64,000 nucleotides of DNA from Serinibacter arcticus (GCF_004786095.1 NZ_RHPJ01000005.1:1-64000), one strand, 5' to 3'; shown: positions 1 to 7,801, numbered from the stretch's first letter. Made by a program: numbers and translations. The notes: generated by a model not told the origin, from the letters alone.

Positions 1-2
1 CG

Positions 3-602
3 CAGGCCGACGTGGACGCCGGCGAGGTCACCAACACCGCCACCGCCACCGGCACCCCCCCGCCGGGCACCGAACTGCCCCCGGTCCCGCCCTCCGACGT
101 CACCATCCCCAGCGACCCCACCCCGGCACTGACCGTGGTCAAGACCTCTGACACCGAGCTCATCACCACCGCCGGCCAGGAGATCACCTACACCTTCGTG
201 GTCACCAACACCGGCAACGTCACCATCACCGACGCCGCCCCGGTCGAGACTCAGTTCTCGGGCACGGGACAGCTCGGTGCAATGAGCCCCTCTAGTGCGA
301 CGCTGAGCCCCGGTGAGGCGCGGACCTTTACTGCGACCTACGTCGTCACGTCAGATGATCTGCGCTCGAGCCGCCTGAGTAACACGGCTATCGCTACCGG
401 GGTCACTCCGGCTGGTCCTCCGGTCAGTTCAGATCCCTCCACCGTGACGACACCCACGGCACCCACGGCTCCACCGGCTCGGCCCGGCCTTCCTGTTACC
501 GGGGCAACGGTTGGAGGGATGGCCGGCGCCGCGGCTCTTCTCCTGATCGGTGGCGCTGCACTCGCAGCCGCAAACAGGAGGCGCGCCCGCACGTCCTCCT
601 GA
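3..602 (+). CDS. LPXTG cell-wall-anchored repeat protein, C-terminal part
   Basis: The reading frame is already open at the window edge, so only about the last 199 residues of a larger surface protein are visible. It contains the tail of one and one complete Thr/Pro-rich Ig-like repeat of the DUF11 type (the Y-T-F-V-V-T-N-T-G-N-V core is clear). It ends with a sortase signal: LPVTG at bases 488-502, a hydrophobic Gly/Ala/Leu stretch, then an Arg-rich tail. Sortase would cleave between Thr and Gly and link the protein to peptidoglycan, probably as an adhesin or stalk. Codon use changes near base 245 from almost only C-ending codons to mixed ones. A hairpin follows the stop. Confidence 0.85.
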   Translation, partial: QADVDAGEVTNTATATGTPPPGTELPPVPPSDVTIPSDPTPALTVVKTSDTELITTAGQEITYTFVVTNTGNVTITDAAPVETQFSGTGQLGAMSPSSATLSPGEARTFTATYVVTSDDLRSSRLSNTAIATGVTPAGPPVSSDPSTVTTPTAPTAPPARPGLPVTGATVGGMAGAAALLLIGGAALAAANRRRARTSS

Positions 603-608
603 TCCACC

Positions 609-660
609 AGTGATCGCTGCTGGGCCGAAGATTCCTTCTTCGAGCCCAGCAGCGGTCACT
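609..660 (+). terminator. Hairpin terminator of the surface protein
   Basis: The 17-nt arm at 609-625 pairs with 644-660 with one mismatch. An inner CGAAG/CTTCG stem extends it, leaving a 7-nt loop. It starts seven bases after the LPXTG gene and has no T-tract, as is usual in high-GC actinobacteria. Confidence 0.7.
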
Positions 661-1013
661 GCTGCAACCGACTATCTTCTGGCTGACACCTCCCCGACCG
701 ATGCCCGAAGCCACCCGCGGTCGGGGATCCGCCACGGTCGGAGGTCAACGGGCGCGACTGCGAGGTAGAGCCGGTTCAGCGCAGCTCGGGTTGCAGGGAG
801 CGGTAGCCGATCGTCTAACGGACATGCTGGCGAAAGATCGGTGGTGTCCCCGGGGCAAAGCTGCCCTAGCGCTGACCTTCACCGGGAGATGGCCCACGTC
901 AGCGCCCATAACCATCCGGTCACCGCCCACTAACAGGGGCTTCACGGCGACAGGTGGGCTCGTCTGCCGGTCGCTGTTCTTCCACAGGGAGCAAGCTGAT
1001 CCGGATCCGCCAT
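661..1013. other. Intergenic stretch, no gene recognised
   Basis: This 353-bp gap separates the surface-protein terminator from the end of the MFS gene on the opposite strand. Open frames cross it on both strands but resemble no family and look like the arbitrary open frames usual at this GC content. I see no tRNA, clear promoter or insertion-sequence end. Confidence 0.5.
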
Positions 1014-2219
1014 CTACCGGCGCCCGCGCGGGAAGGCGTGCCTGCGACCGAGAGCGACGGTCACGAGGGAGACCGCGGAGAGCGCGATCATCGCCATGGG
1101 CAGCGCCGCCGGGCCGCTGCCGTCCACCAGGAGCGCACCGACGGCCCCTCCGCCGAAGATGGCGAGGTTGAATGCGGTCGTGAGCATCGCGTTTGCGACG
1201 TCGACGCTCTCGCCGGCCGCGTCGCCGATCGCCGTCTGGAGCTGAGTGGCTGAGCCGCCGAACGCGACTCCCCACAAGATCACCGCACCCACCGTCATCG
1301 GCAGCGACGACGAAGCGACCAGGAGCAGCGAGCCCGCCATGACGAAGGCACCCGTGCTCACGAGGGTCAGTCGTCGCAGCGACGTGTCGACGAGAGCGCC
1401 CGTGATCCAGATACCTGCCAACGCGGCGACGCCGAAGACGAAGAGCGCGACGTCAGGGCGCACCGGCACTCTCGCGCCGTCGAGGTACGGGGCGATGTAG
1501 GTGTAGAGCAGGTTGTGGGCCAACATCCAGGCGAAAACCACGCTGAGGACCACGGCGACGCCCGGGATCACGAGCACGCCGCGAAGCGCAAGGCGCGTAC
1601 CGGACCGCTGTCCCGGCGCGTTCGGCACGCGAGCCATGACCAGAAGCACGACGAGCACGGTGAGGACGGACACGCTAACGAAGGACCACCGCCAGCCGAC
1701 GGTTGCGCCGAGCCAGGCGCCGAGCGGCGTTCCGACCGAGAGCGCGAGCGGCGTGCCGGCCATCGCGATCGCCAGAGCGCGACCGGCCTGTTCGGGGGCC
1801 ACGATGCGGCGCGCGTAGCCCGCGAGCATGCCCCAGATCAGCCCCGAGAACGCTCCGGCGATGAAGCGCACGACGAGCGCGATCGCGAGGGTGGGAGCGA
1901 AGGCCATGAGGGTGTTCGCGACGAAGAAGCCGGCCAGCCCGACCACGAGCAGCGGTTTACGGGAGACCCCACGTGTCATCGCGATCGTGGGGATCGCGGC
2001 CAGGACGGTGCCGAGTGCGTATGCCGTGATGAGCTGGCCCGCGCTGCCGTCGCTGACCTGGAACTCGGTGGCCAGCAGCGGGAGGAGACCGGCCGGGAGT
2101 GTCTCGGTCATGATGATGATGAATCCGCTGGAGGCCATGAGCAGCAGGGCCAAGATGGGCAAGGGGCGGTCGCCTCCTGAGGGCCTCGAGACGGTGGACT
2201 TGAGTGCGGGGGTGGCCAT
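1014..2219 (-). CDS. MFS transporter (DHA1/AraJ-like drug efflux)
   Basis: A 401-residue protein of the usual MFS length with about 12 hydrophobic segments. It begins with a short polar tail, then a first helix containing M-T-E-T-L-P-A-G-L-L-P, typical of the DHA1 (AraJ/PbuE) efflux branch. The motif after TM2-TM3 (A-M-T-R-G-V-S-R-K-P) is a degenerate MFS motif A. Expected role is proton-coupled export of a small molecule; the substrate is unknown. It is transcribed away from the TetR gene at 2333, and two related palindromes lie between them, so repression by that TetR protein is likely. The next-neighbour gene beyond its stop is unrelated. Confidence 0.85.
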   Translation of the reverse strand: MATPALKSTVSRPSGGDRPLPILALLLMASSGFIIIMTETLPAGLLPLLATEFQVSDGSAGQLITAYALGTVLAAIPTIAMTRGVSRKPLLVVGLAGFFVANTLMAFAPTLAIALVVRFIAGAFSGLIWGMLAGYARRIVAPEQAGRALAIAMAGTPLALSVGTPLGAWLGATVGWRWSFVSVSVLTVLVVLLVMARVPNAPGQRSGTRLALRGVLVIPGVAVVLSVVFAWMLAHNLLYTYIAPYLDGARVPVRPDVALFVFGVAALAGIWITGALVDTSLRRLTLVSTGAFVMAGSLLLVASSSLPMTVGAVILWGVAFGGSATQLQTAIGDAAGESVDVANAMLTTAFNLAIFGGGAVGALLVDGSGPAALPMAMIALSAVSLVTVALGRRHAFPRGRR

Positions 2220-2239
2220 GACGGCTCTTCTCTAGTTAC

Positions 2240-2253
2240 GGAACGATCGTTCC
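2240..2253. promoter_or_regulatory. Putative TetR operator 1
   Basis: GGAACGATCGTTCC is a perfect 14-bp palindrome just upstream of the MFS start, placed where it would overlap the MFS promoter. Its half-site GGAACG recurs in the second site at 2287-2300. Confidence 0.65.
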
Positions 2254-2286
2254 CATAGTCATTCCTCTTTCGCGACGTGTCAAACT

Positions 2287-2300
2287 GGAACGTACGATCC
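2287..2300. promoter_or_regulatory. Putative TetR operator 2
   Basis: GGAACGTACGATCC is the same palindrome type with one mismatched pair. It sits directly upstream of a possible -10 (TAGAGT, 2304-2309) for the TetR gene. Together with site 1 it suggests that the regulator controls both divergent genes. Confidence 0.55.
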
Positions 2301-2332
2301 GAATAGAGTGTCGGGCGACCGAGAGGACTGAG

Positions 2333-2938
2333 ATGGCACGGCCGGGACGACCGAGGACCTTCGACGAGCACGAGGTGCTCGATGCCGCGATGCAGGTGTT
2401 CTGGCACCACGGGTATGAGGCGTCGACGATCTCGCAGCTGCGTGCGGCCACCGGACTGTCGGCTGCGAGCCTCTACGGCGCCTTTGAGTCGAAGGAGGGC
2501 TTGTTCGAGCGTGCGGTCGAGCGGTATGTCGCCGGGCCTGGGAGTGTCAGCGAGATCGTCGCTGACCTGACACTGGACCCTCTCGCCGCGCTCGACCAGA
2601 TGCTCCACGGGACCATCGCGATGCAGTCCGACCCTGCCCACCCAGGCGGGTGCCTGGTAACTCTGTCCGCCACTGTGGGCGCGGATGGCGGCGACAACGT
2701 CTCCGCGCGCCGCGTCGTCTCAGCGCGGCGCGCCCGGGACCGGGCGGGCATCGGGGCGTGCATCCGTCGAGGTGTCGACACCGGGGCCCTCCGGGCCGAC
2801 CTCGATCCTGCGGTGTCGGCAACCCTGGTGCACTCCTTCGTGCTCGGGATATCCACCCAGCTCCTCGACGGCGTACCGGCTTCGGCGCTAGACGCCGCTG
2901 CCGACCTCCTTCTTAACGGCCTCCGCCAACCGTCCTGA
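2333..2938 (+). CDS. TetR/AcrR family transcriptional repressor
   Basis: A 201-residue protein with an N-terminal TetR helix-turn-helix (residues ~10-55): V-L-D-A-A-M-Q-V-F-W-H-H-G-Y-E-A-S-T-I, then an L-R-A-A-T-G-L-S recognition helix and L-Y-G-A-F-E-S-K-E-G-L. The C-terminal ~140 residues form the helical ligand and dimerisation domain; the V-F-W-H-H-G-Y-E form is common in regulators related to YxaF/LmrA. It is divergent from the MFS pump with two shared palindromic sites, so the simplest role is repression of the pump and of itself until an effector binds. ATG is preceded by GAGAGG. Its stop lies inside a hairpin shared with the convergent MerR gene. Confidence 0.88.
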   Translation: MARPGRPRTFDEHEVLDAAMQVFWHHGYEASTISQLRAATGLSAASLYGAFESKEGLFERAVERYVAGPGSVSEIVADLTLDPLAALDQMLHGTIAMQSDPAHPGGCLVTLSATVGADGGDNVSARRVVSARRARDRAGIGACIRRGVDTGALRADLDPAVSATLVHSFVLGISTQLLDGVPASALDAAADLLLNGLRQPS

Positions 2939-2967
2939 CGCTCCCGTCTCTCAAAAGTCGGGTCAGG
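2934..2967. terminator. Bidirectional terminator between tetR and merR
   Basis: CCTGA (2934-2938) and CCCG (2943-2946) pair with CGGG (2959-2962) and TCAGG (2963-2967) around a 12-nt loop containing four A residues. The outer arms contain the stop codons of both convergent genes. Confidence 0.5.
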
Positions 2968-3424
2968 GGGCGCGGCCGAGACGGCGTCGCGTTGTTGGGG
3001 TCGTTTTCTGCGACGTCGAGGGGTCTTCGTTGACTGCCTCGTTCAACGATCCTGGGCACGTCGCGTCATCGGGGTGCTCGACCAGTTTGATCAAGGCGGC
3101 AAGGCGGCGGCTGGCTGCTTGCAGCGCGGAGACCTCTGCCTCCAGGCGCTCGTGCTCGACCAGCAGACGAGCCGAAAGCGCCGGGGCCAGGTGGCGCTCA
3201 TCGATGGCCGGCAGCAGCACCGCCAGGAGGGGGCTGCTGAGGCCCGCGTCGAACAGCTGCTGGATGAGTTGGACACGCTCCACGGCCGAGACGGGGAAGA
3301 TGCGCTGGCCGCTGGGGGTGCGCCGAGGATGCAGCAGTCCTTGCTCCTCGTAGTAGCGCAGAGCTCGAGTGCTCACCCCAGCCTGTTGGGCAATCTCCCC
3401 GATGCGAAGGTCCTCGACCGTCAC
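2963..3424 (-). CDS. MerR family transcriptional regulator
   Basis: A 153-residue protein with a typical MerR winged helix at residues ~5-72 (R-I-G-E-I-A-Q-Q-A-G-V-S-T-R-A-L-R-Y-Y-E-E-Q-G-L-L). A coiled-coil dimerisation helix follows at ~80-115. The basic tail is low in complexity, with a single Cys, so it is not an evident metal sensor of the CueR/ZntR type. It is divergent from an SDR oxidoreductase gene, an arrangement often seen for MerR regulators that switch on an adjacent reductase. The shared 133-bp region holds a MerR-style spacer dyad and a separate perfect palindrome. The effector cannot be told from sequence. Confidence 0.87.
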   Translation of the reverse strand: MTVEDLRIGEIAQQAGVSTRALRYYEEQGLLHPRRTPSGQRIFPVSAVERVQLIQQLFDAGLSSPLLAVLLPAIDERHLAPALSARLLVEHERLEAEVSALQAASRRLAALIKLVEHPDDATCPGSLNEAVNEDPSTSQKTTPTTRRRLGRAP

Positions 3425-3460
3425 TGCTGACCCTCCCAGCTCGGCCAGACGTTCACCGGC

Positions 3461-3492
3461 TTGCCCTTGACGTCGATGTGAAGTTCTAGCGT
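3461..3492 (+). promoter_or_regulatory. Candidate MerR-type promoter of the SDR gene
   Basis: TTGCCC (3461-3466) and TAGCGT (3487-3492) are separated by 20 bp. The spacer is filled by an imperfect dyad, CTTGACGTCGATGTGAAG (3466-3483, 14 of 18 symmetric). Overlong spacers containing a dyad are the hallmark of MerR-activated promoters. The -35 match is weak, so the exact hexamers are uncertain. Confidence 0.45.
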
Positions 3493-3506
3493 ACCCAGCG
3501 CTGGGT
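3493..3506. promoter_or_regulatory. 14-bp perfect palindrome upstream of the SDR gene
   Basis: ACCCAGCGCTGGGT lies immediately downstream of the candidate MerR-type -10 and 51 bp before the SDR start. It could be a second operator or a 5'-leader hairpin. Confidence 0.4.
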
Positions 3507-3557
3507 CGGGGTGCACCCGAGCGCTCCCTGCGCTACCACCCACCCCACGTCGAGAGG

Positions 3558-4265
3558 ATGACTATGCAGATCAACGGTTCGATCGCCCTAGTGACTGGTG
3601 CGAATCGAGGGATCGGGCAACGCTTTGTCGAGCAGCTCCTGGCCCAGGGCGCGCGAAAGGTCTACGCCGGTGCCCGACGACCCGACCTCGTGGACGTGAG
3701 CGATCCGCGAGTCATCGCGCTGCACCTGGACCTGTTGGATGAGGACTCCATCAAGAAGGCAGCAGCCACCGCCTCGGACGTGACCGTGCTCGTCAACAAC
3801 GCCGGCATCACCACCGGCGCCAGCCTGCTCTCCTCTCCGGTCACCGACATCCGTGCCGACCTGGAGACTCACCTGTTCGGCACGCTGGGTGTCATCCGCG
3901 CCTTCGCCCCCGTCCTGGTCGCCAATGGCCCCAGCGCCGTCGTCAACATCCTGTCGGTCCTGTCCTGGGTCGCGACCGCTGCGGGGTCAGGGTCGTACTC
4001 GGTGGCCAAAGCGGCACAGTGGAACATGACCAACGGTGTCCGGGTTGAGCTCGCCGGGCAGGGAGTCCTGGTCCAGGGGGTCCATCTGGGCGCAGCCGAC
4101 ACCGACATGATGGCCGGTAACGACGGCCCGAAGATCGACTCGGCCGAGGTGGCCCGCGCCAGCCTGGCAGGCCTCGAGACCGGTGCAATCGAGGTTCTAG
4201 TCGACGACCCGGCCCGGTTCGTCAAGGCCGCTCTGGCCGGTGACTTGGCCCACCTGTACGGCTAA
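3558..4265 (+). CDS. Short-chain dehydrogenase/reductase (SDR)
   Basis: A 235-residue classical SDR. It has the Rossmann nucleotide-binding motif T-G-A-N-R-G-I-G near residue 14, the N-N-A-G motif, a catalytic Ser region and the Y-S-V-A-K catalytic Tyr/Lys pair. The R in the glycine motif and A-R-R-P after beta-2 suggest NADP(H) preference. The substrate is unknown. The divergent MerR gene and the dyad-containing promoter suggest inducible expression. ATG is preceded by GAGAGG; a second ATG two codons in is possible. Composition is less GC-extreme than later genes, consistent with an accessory region. Confidence 0.9.
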   Translation: MTMQINGSIALVTGANRGIGQRFVEQLLAQGARKVYAGARRPDLVDVSDPRVIALHLDLLDEDSIKKAAATASDVTVLVNNAGITTGASLLSSPVTDIRADLETHLFGTLGVIRAFAPVLVANGPSAVVNILSVLSWVATAAGSGSYSVAKAAQWNMTNGVRVELAGQGVLVQGVHLGAADTDMMAGNDGPKIDSAEVARASLAGLETGAIEVLVDDPARFVKAALAGDLAHLYG

Positions 4266-4327
4266 ACCTTCAACACTAGGAAAAGCGCGCGTTGTGTTCA
4301 TCGTTGGCGCGGCCCCTACTCGACGGC

Positions 4328-4353
4328 GCACGGTAGGGGATCCCCCACCGTGC
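4328..4353. repeat. 26-bp near-perfect palindrome upstream of the recombinase
   Basis: Arms starting GCACGGT and ending ACCGTGC flank a GGGGATCCCC core; only one base pair is mismatched. The same GCACGGT...GGTCCC block occurs in the two direct repeats at 4401 and 4938, so this may be a related recombinase-binding (res-like) site. Confidence 0.6.
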
Positions 4354-4400
4354 ACCCCACAGCTCCTCCAGCGTTTAGACGGATGCTGGGGTCACCGCGA

Positions 4401-4478
4401 GCGTATAGGTCGCACGATTTAATGCACGGTCACGGTCCCTTATCTGCAACGCTGGCGCCGTGACCGGGACCAGAGTGG
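4401..4478 (+). repeat. Direct repeat, left copy, over the recombinase start
   Basis: About 78 bp that match 4938-5015 at roughly 75% identity. The best-conserved cores are ATGCACGGT, GGTCCC and CTGCAACGC. It covers the upstream region and first codons of the recombinase. Confidence 0.7.
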
Positions 4479-5000
4479 GCTACGCACGCGTCTCGACCAC
4501 CGGGCAGGACCTCACCGCCCAGCGCGACGCCCTCACCACCCTCGGCGTGACACCGGACCCGATCTACGTCGACCACGGGCTCACCGGCAGCAACCGCGAC
4601 CGCCCCGGCCTGTCCCAAGCCCTCGCCGCGGTCCGCAAGGGCGACACCCTCATGATCACCAACCTCGACCGATACGCCCGCTCCCTGCCCGACGCGTGCA
4701 ACGTCGCCGACGAGATCACAGCCAGAGGGCGTCGACCTCGACCTCGGCCGTTCGGACGAACGACCCCTCGGACAGCGTCGGAGGGCTGCTCTTCAACGTG
4801 CTCGGCTGGTCGCTGAGTTCGAGGCCGACCTCGTCCTCGCCCGCATCCGGGAGGCCGCGCAGATCACCAAAGGCGCCCGCGAGCTCCGCGGCCGTCATCC
4901 CCCCTCAGCGCAGCGAAGCACGGCCATCTCACAGGGCGCGAATAGGCTGAACGAATTGATGCACGGTGAGGGTCCCCCACCTGCAACGCCGGCGTTGTGA
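4460..5000 (+). pseudogene. Serine recombinase (Tn3 resolvase family), frameshifted
   Basis: The N-terminal catalytic domain is clear: G-Y-A-R-V-S-T-T-G-Q-D-L with the nucleophile Ser, then Y-V-D-H-G-L-T-G and I-T-N-L-D-R-Y-A-R-S. The frame breaks near 4727. The family-typical G-V-D-L-D-L-G continues in another frame. The D-P-S-D-S-V-G-G-L-L-F-N-V-L-G block sits in a third frame (~4762-4806). V-A-E-F-E-A-D-L and the R-E-A helix return to the second frame to a stop at 4998-5000. Three shifts are needed for one ~180-codon resolvase of normal size, so it is presumably inactive; sequencing error is the alternative. The GTG start is preceded by a sequence repeated downstream. Confidence 0.85.
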
Positions 5001-5015
5001 TCAAGTCCAGGGTGG
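4938..5015 (+). repeat. Direct repeat, right copy, at the recombinase end
   Basis: Second copy of the ~78-bp repeat. A GTG at 4997, corresponding to the start codon in the left copy, overlaps the pseudogene stop as GTGA. The following codons (V-I-K-S-R-V) resemble a second resolvase N-terminus that ends after about ten residues. This looks like a remnant of a tandem recombinase gene or a duplicated res region. Confidence 0.65.
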
Positions 5016-5063
5016 CTCCGCGCAGCCCGCTTGCTGGTCACCGTTGCCACGGTGCCCGGGCCG

Positions 5064-5624
5064 TCAGTCCTCGTACGTGACCAGCGCCGTCACGGCGTCG
5101 ATCCCGTGCCCCGCCAGCACCGCGCGCGGCCCGAGGAACGCCAGCTCCAGCACCACGGAGACCGAGACGAGCGAGCCGCCGAGACGGCGCACGAGGTCCG
5201 CCGTGGCGGCCACCGTGCCGCCCGTGGCCAGCACGTCGTCGACGATCAGCACCCGCGCCCCCGGCGTGATCGCGTCGGCGTGCACGGCGAGCGTCTCCGT
5301 GCCGTACTCGAGGTCGTAGGTCGTCTCGACGACCTCGCGCGGCAGCTTGCCGGGCTTGCGGACCGGCACGAACGCCGCCCCGAGCGCGAGCGCCACGGGT
5401 GCCCCGAAGATGAAGCCGCGCGCCTCCATGCCGCAGACCACGTCGATGCCCGACGGCGCGGAGGCCGCGAGCGCCGCGACCGTGGCCGCGAAGCCCTCCG
5501 GCGAGGAGAGCAGCGGAGTGATGTCCTTGAACGTCACGCCCGGCTTGGGGAAGTCCGGGACGTCCGCGATCAGCGCGGCGATGTCCGCGTTGCTGACGGC
5601 GGTGGCGGCTGGGGTGGCGCTCAC
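5064..5624 (-). CDS. apt: Adenine phosphoribosyltransferase
   Basis: A 186-residue protein that salvages adenine with PRPP to give AMP in the cytosol. It shows F-P-K-P-G-V-T-F-K-D-I-T-P-L-L near the N-terminus, the R-K-P-G-K-L-P-R flexible loop and the PRPP-binding motif V-L-I-V-D-D-V-L-A-T-G-G-T. All are diagnostic of Apt, and the length is normal for the family. GTG is chosen because AGGAGA lies eight bases upstream and because it overlaps the stop of the upstream CopD/CtaG gene as GTGA, which implies translational coupling. A longer upstream extension in the same frame is only antisense-type open frame. Confidence 0.95.
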   Translation of the reverse strand: MSATPAATAVSNADIAALIADVPDFPKPGVTFKDITPLLSSPEGFAATVAALAASAPSGIDVVCGMEARGFIFGAPVALALGAAFVPVRKPGKLPREVVETTYDLEYGTETLAVHADAITPGARVLIVDDVLATGGTVAATADLVRRLGGSLVSVSVVLELAFLGPRAVLAGHGIDAVTALVTYED

Positions 5625-7801
5625 GGGGTTGTCTCCTGATCGGGTCGGGCCGGCGTGTCGCTCGCCGGGGCGGGCCGTCCGGACATCCGGGCGAGCCTCG
5701 CGTTGTAGGCGTCGAGGTCGGCCCCGCCGTCGCGGTCCGACGCGCGGTCGAGGCGCTTGGCCGCGCGTTCGTCGTCGCGGATCCAGGCGAAGCCGAGCGC
5801 GATCGCGAGCGCGAGCGACGGCACCTCGCCGAAGCCCCACGCGAACGCCCCGCCCCAGCGCTGGTCCGCGAGCGCGTCCACGCCCCAGGGCAGCCCGAGC
5901 GCCCCGAACCACGAGGCCGCGAGCAGCGATTCCCCCATCGTGAGCGAGAGCCCGAAGAACGCGTGGAACGCCATGGTCGCGAAGAGCAGCACCAGGCGCA
6001 GCGGGTAGCTCGGCCGCTTCGGACCGGGGTCGATGCCCACGAGGACGTTGACGAACATGTACCCGGCGAGCGTGAAGTGCACGATCATCCACAGGTGCAC
6101 GAGGTGATTGGTGAGCGACAGCTCGAACAGCGGCGTGTAGTAGAAGACGACCATGCTGCCGGCCACGTTGACCGCCGCCACGATCGGGTTGGCGAACACC
6201 CCGGCCACGCGCGAGTGCACCAGCCCGAGCAGGAGCTCGCGCGGCCCTCGGGAGCCGTCGCCGCGCGAGGGCAGCGCGCGGACGGCGAGCGTCACGGGCG
6301 CACCGAGCACGAGGAAGATCGGGGCGAGCATCACCAGCACCATGTGCTGCACCATGTGGGCGCTGAACAGGATGTGCCCGTACACCGCGGCGCCGCCGCT
6401 CGAGGTCCACGCGATCAGCGCGAGGCCGATCATGATCGACACGACGCGCGCCACCGGCCAGTGGTCGCCGCGGCGTCGCAGCCGCGCGTACCAGGCCAGG
6501 ATCACGACGGCGGCGCTCACGACCCCGGTCAGCACCAGCACATCGGGCGAGAAGCCCGTGACCCACCCCTGCAGGGTCGGCTCGGCGGGCACCGGGGCAC
6601 CCGTGATCGCCTCGGCCGGGCTGACGTCCTGCGGCACCGTGTCGGGGACGGGCGGGGCGGTGTTGGACAGCGCGGAGGCGATGCCCATGGTCGCCCCGGC
6701 GATGAGGATCTCGACGGCGAGCACGCGCCAGAACGCGAACGACCGCCGGGGGGAGGCGGGGGCCGCGAGCGCGGGGATGGTGCGACGGCGGTGCCACCAC
6801 CCGGCCGCTCCGAGCGCGAGCACGGCGAGGACCTTGAGGATCAGCAGCACGCCGTAGGCGGTCGTCAGGTCGGCCGGCGAACCGAGGCGGATCGAGGCGT
6901 TCACGACGCCGGAGACGGCGACGAGCGCGTAGGCCCAGATCGCCGTAGAGGAGTAGCGCTCGACCGCCGGGGCGAGGTCGCGTCCCAGACGCCCGGCGAC
7001 CAGCGCGAGCGCCGCGAGCCCGCCGATCCAGATCGTGACGCCCGCGAGGTGCAGCCACATGCTCCCGACCGCGAGCGTGTGGTTGGCGGCACCCGCCGCA
7101 TGCCCGGTCTGGGCGACGGGCACGAGCGCCGCGAGCGCGACGACGGCGGCCCACAGCGCCGAGGTGTAGCCGGCCGCGGCGACGGCCAGGAGCGAGGCGA
7201 GCGCCGTCAGCAGCAGGCCCCACGCCATCGCCTGGCCGAGCTCGATCTGCGTGAGGAAGACACCGAGCTCGGCACCGAACTGCTCGCCGCCGAGCGGCTG
7301 GCCGGACACCCGGGCGTAGGTGAGGAGGAGCTGGCCGACCAGCGAGATCGTCCAGACGACGGACGCCCACGCCGCGGTGCGCTGCGCGAGCGGCCACGCA
7401 CGACCGGCGACGGCGGTGCGGCCGGCACGTCGCGCGCCGCCGGACCCTGAGCCGGAACGCGTTCCGCTGCTCGAGCGAGGCAGCACCACGGCGGCCAGGA
7501 CCAGCGCGCCGATCGTGACGGCGCACGCGGTCTGCACGACGGCGTCGAGGACCGGCAGACCCCAGCGCACGAGGGCGCCCGGATCGGCCAGGACGGTGGG
7601 GGTGGCCGCGCCGGAGAGCGCGATGCCGACCAGGGTGGCGACGACGACGAGGACCGCGGCCGTCACGAGCGTCAGACCGAGCGGGACACCGGTGGCGTCA
7701 CGCGCGTCGTCGGGCCCGCCCGACCCGGCAGGAGCCGCGCCGGAGGGGCGCGACGTCGGCGACGTCGCGCGCTTTCCGGCGGCCGGGGTCGAGGTGCTCA
7801 C
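5621..7801 (-). CDS. CopD-CtaG fusion membrane protein (copper transport / cytochrome oxidase assembly)
   Basis: A ~726-residue polytopic membrane protein. The N-terminal half (~50-400) looks like a CopD copper-resistance domain (for example M-W-L-H-L-A-G-V-T-I-W-I-G-G). The C-terminal half (~440-680) is CtaG/Caa3_CtaG-like, with F-S-A-H-M-V-Q-H-M-V-L and P-I-F-L-V-L-G-A-P. Such fusions occur in actinobacteria and are thought to move copper across the membrane for cytochrome oxidase maturation; that role is family knowledge. The start is uncertain: GTG at 7801 or 7804 lies close to GGGAGG, and the longer frame to 7990 lacks support. The stop overlaps the apt start. Confidence 0.85.
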   Translation of the reverse strand: MSTSTPAAGKRATSPTSRPSGAAPAGSGGPDDARDATGVPLGLTLVTAAVLVVVATLVGIALSGAATPTVLADPGALVRWGLPVLDAVVQTACAVTIGALVLAAVVLPRSSSGTRSGSGSGGARRAGRTAVAGRAWPLAQRTAAWASVVWTISLVGQLLLTYARVSGQPLGGEQFGAELGVFLTQIELGQAMAWGLLLTALASLLAVAAAGYTSALWAAVVALAALVPVAQTGHAAGAANHTLAVGSMWLHLAGVTIWIGGLAALALVAGRLGRDLAPAVERYSSTAIWAYALVAVSGVVNASIRLGSPADLTTAYGVLLILKVLAVLALGAAGWWHRRRTIPALAAPASPRRSFAFWRVLAVEILIAGATMGIASALSNTAPPVPDTVPQDVSPAEAITGAPVPAEPTLQGWVTGFSPDVLVLTGVVSAAVVILAWYARLRRRGDHWPVARVVSIMIGLALIAWTSSGGAAVYGHILFSAHMVQHMVLVMLAPIFLVLGAPVTLAVRALPSRGDGSRGPRELLLGLVHSRVAGVFANPIVAAVNVAGSMVVFYYTPLFELSLTNHLVHLWMIVHFTLAGYMFVNVLVGIDPGPKRPSYPLRLVLLFATMAFHAFFGLSLTMGESLLAASWFGALGLPWGVDALADQRWGGAFAWGFGEVPSLALAIALGFAWIRDDERAAKRLDRASDRDGGADLDAYNARLARMSGRPAPASDTPARPDQETTP

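Noticed and set aside
4460-5015. An intact integron or transposon around the recombinase
   Set aside because: No transposase, terminal inverted repeats or target duplications were seen; only a broken recombinase and repeats remain.
5963-7450. A 495-codon plus-strand frame inside the CopD-CtaG gene
   Set aside because: Highly charged, repetitive composition with no recognisable domain; the opposite strand encodes clear membrane helices with family motifs.
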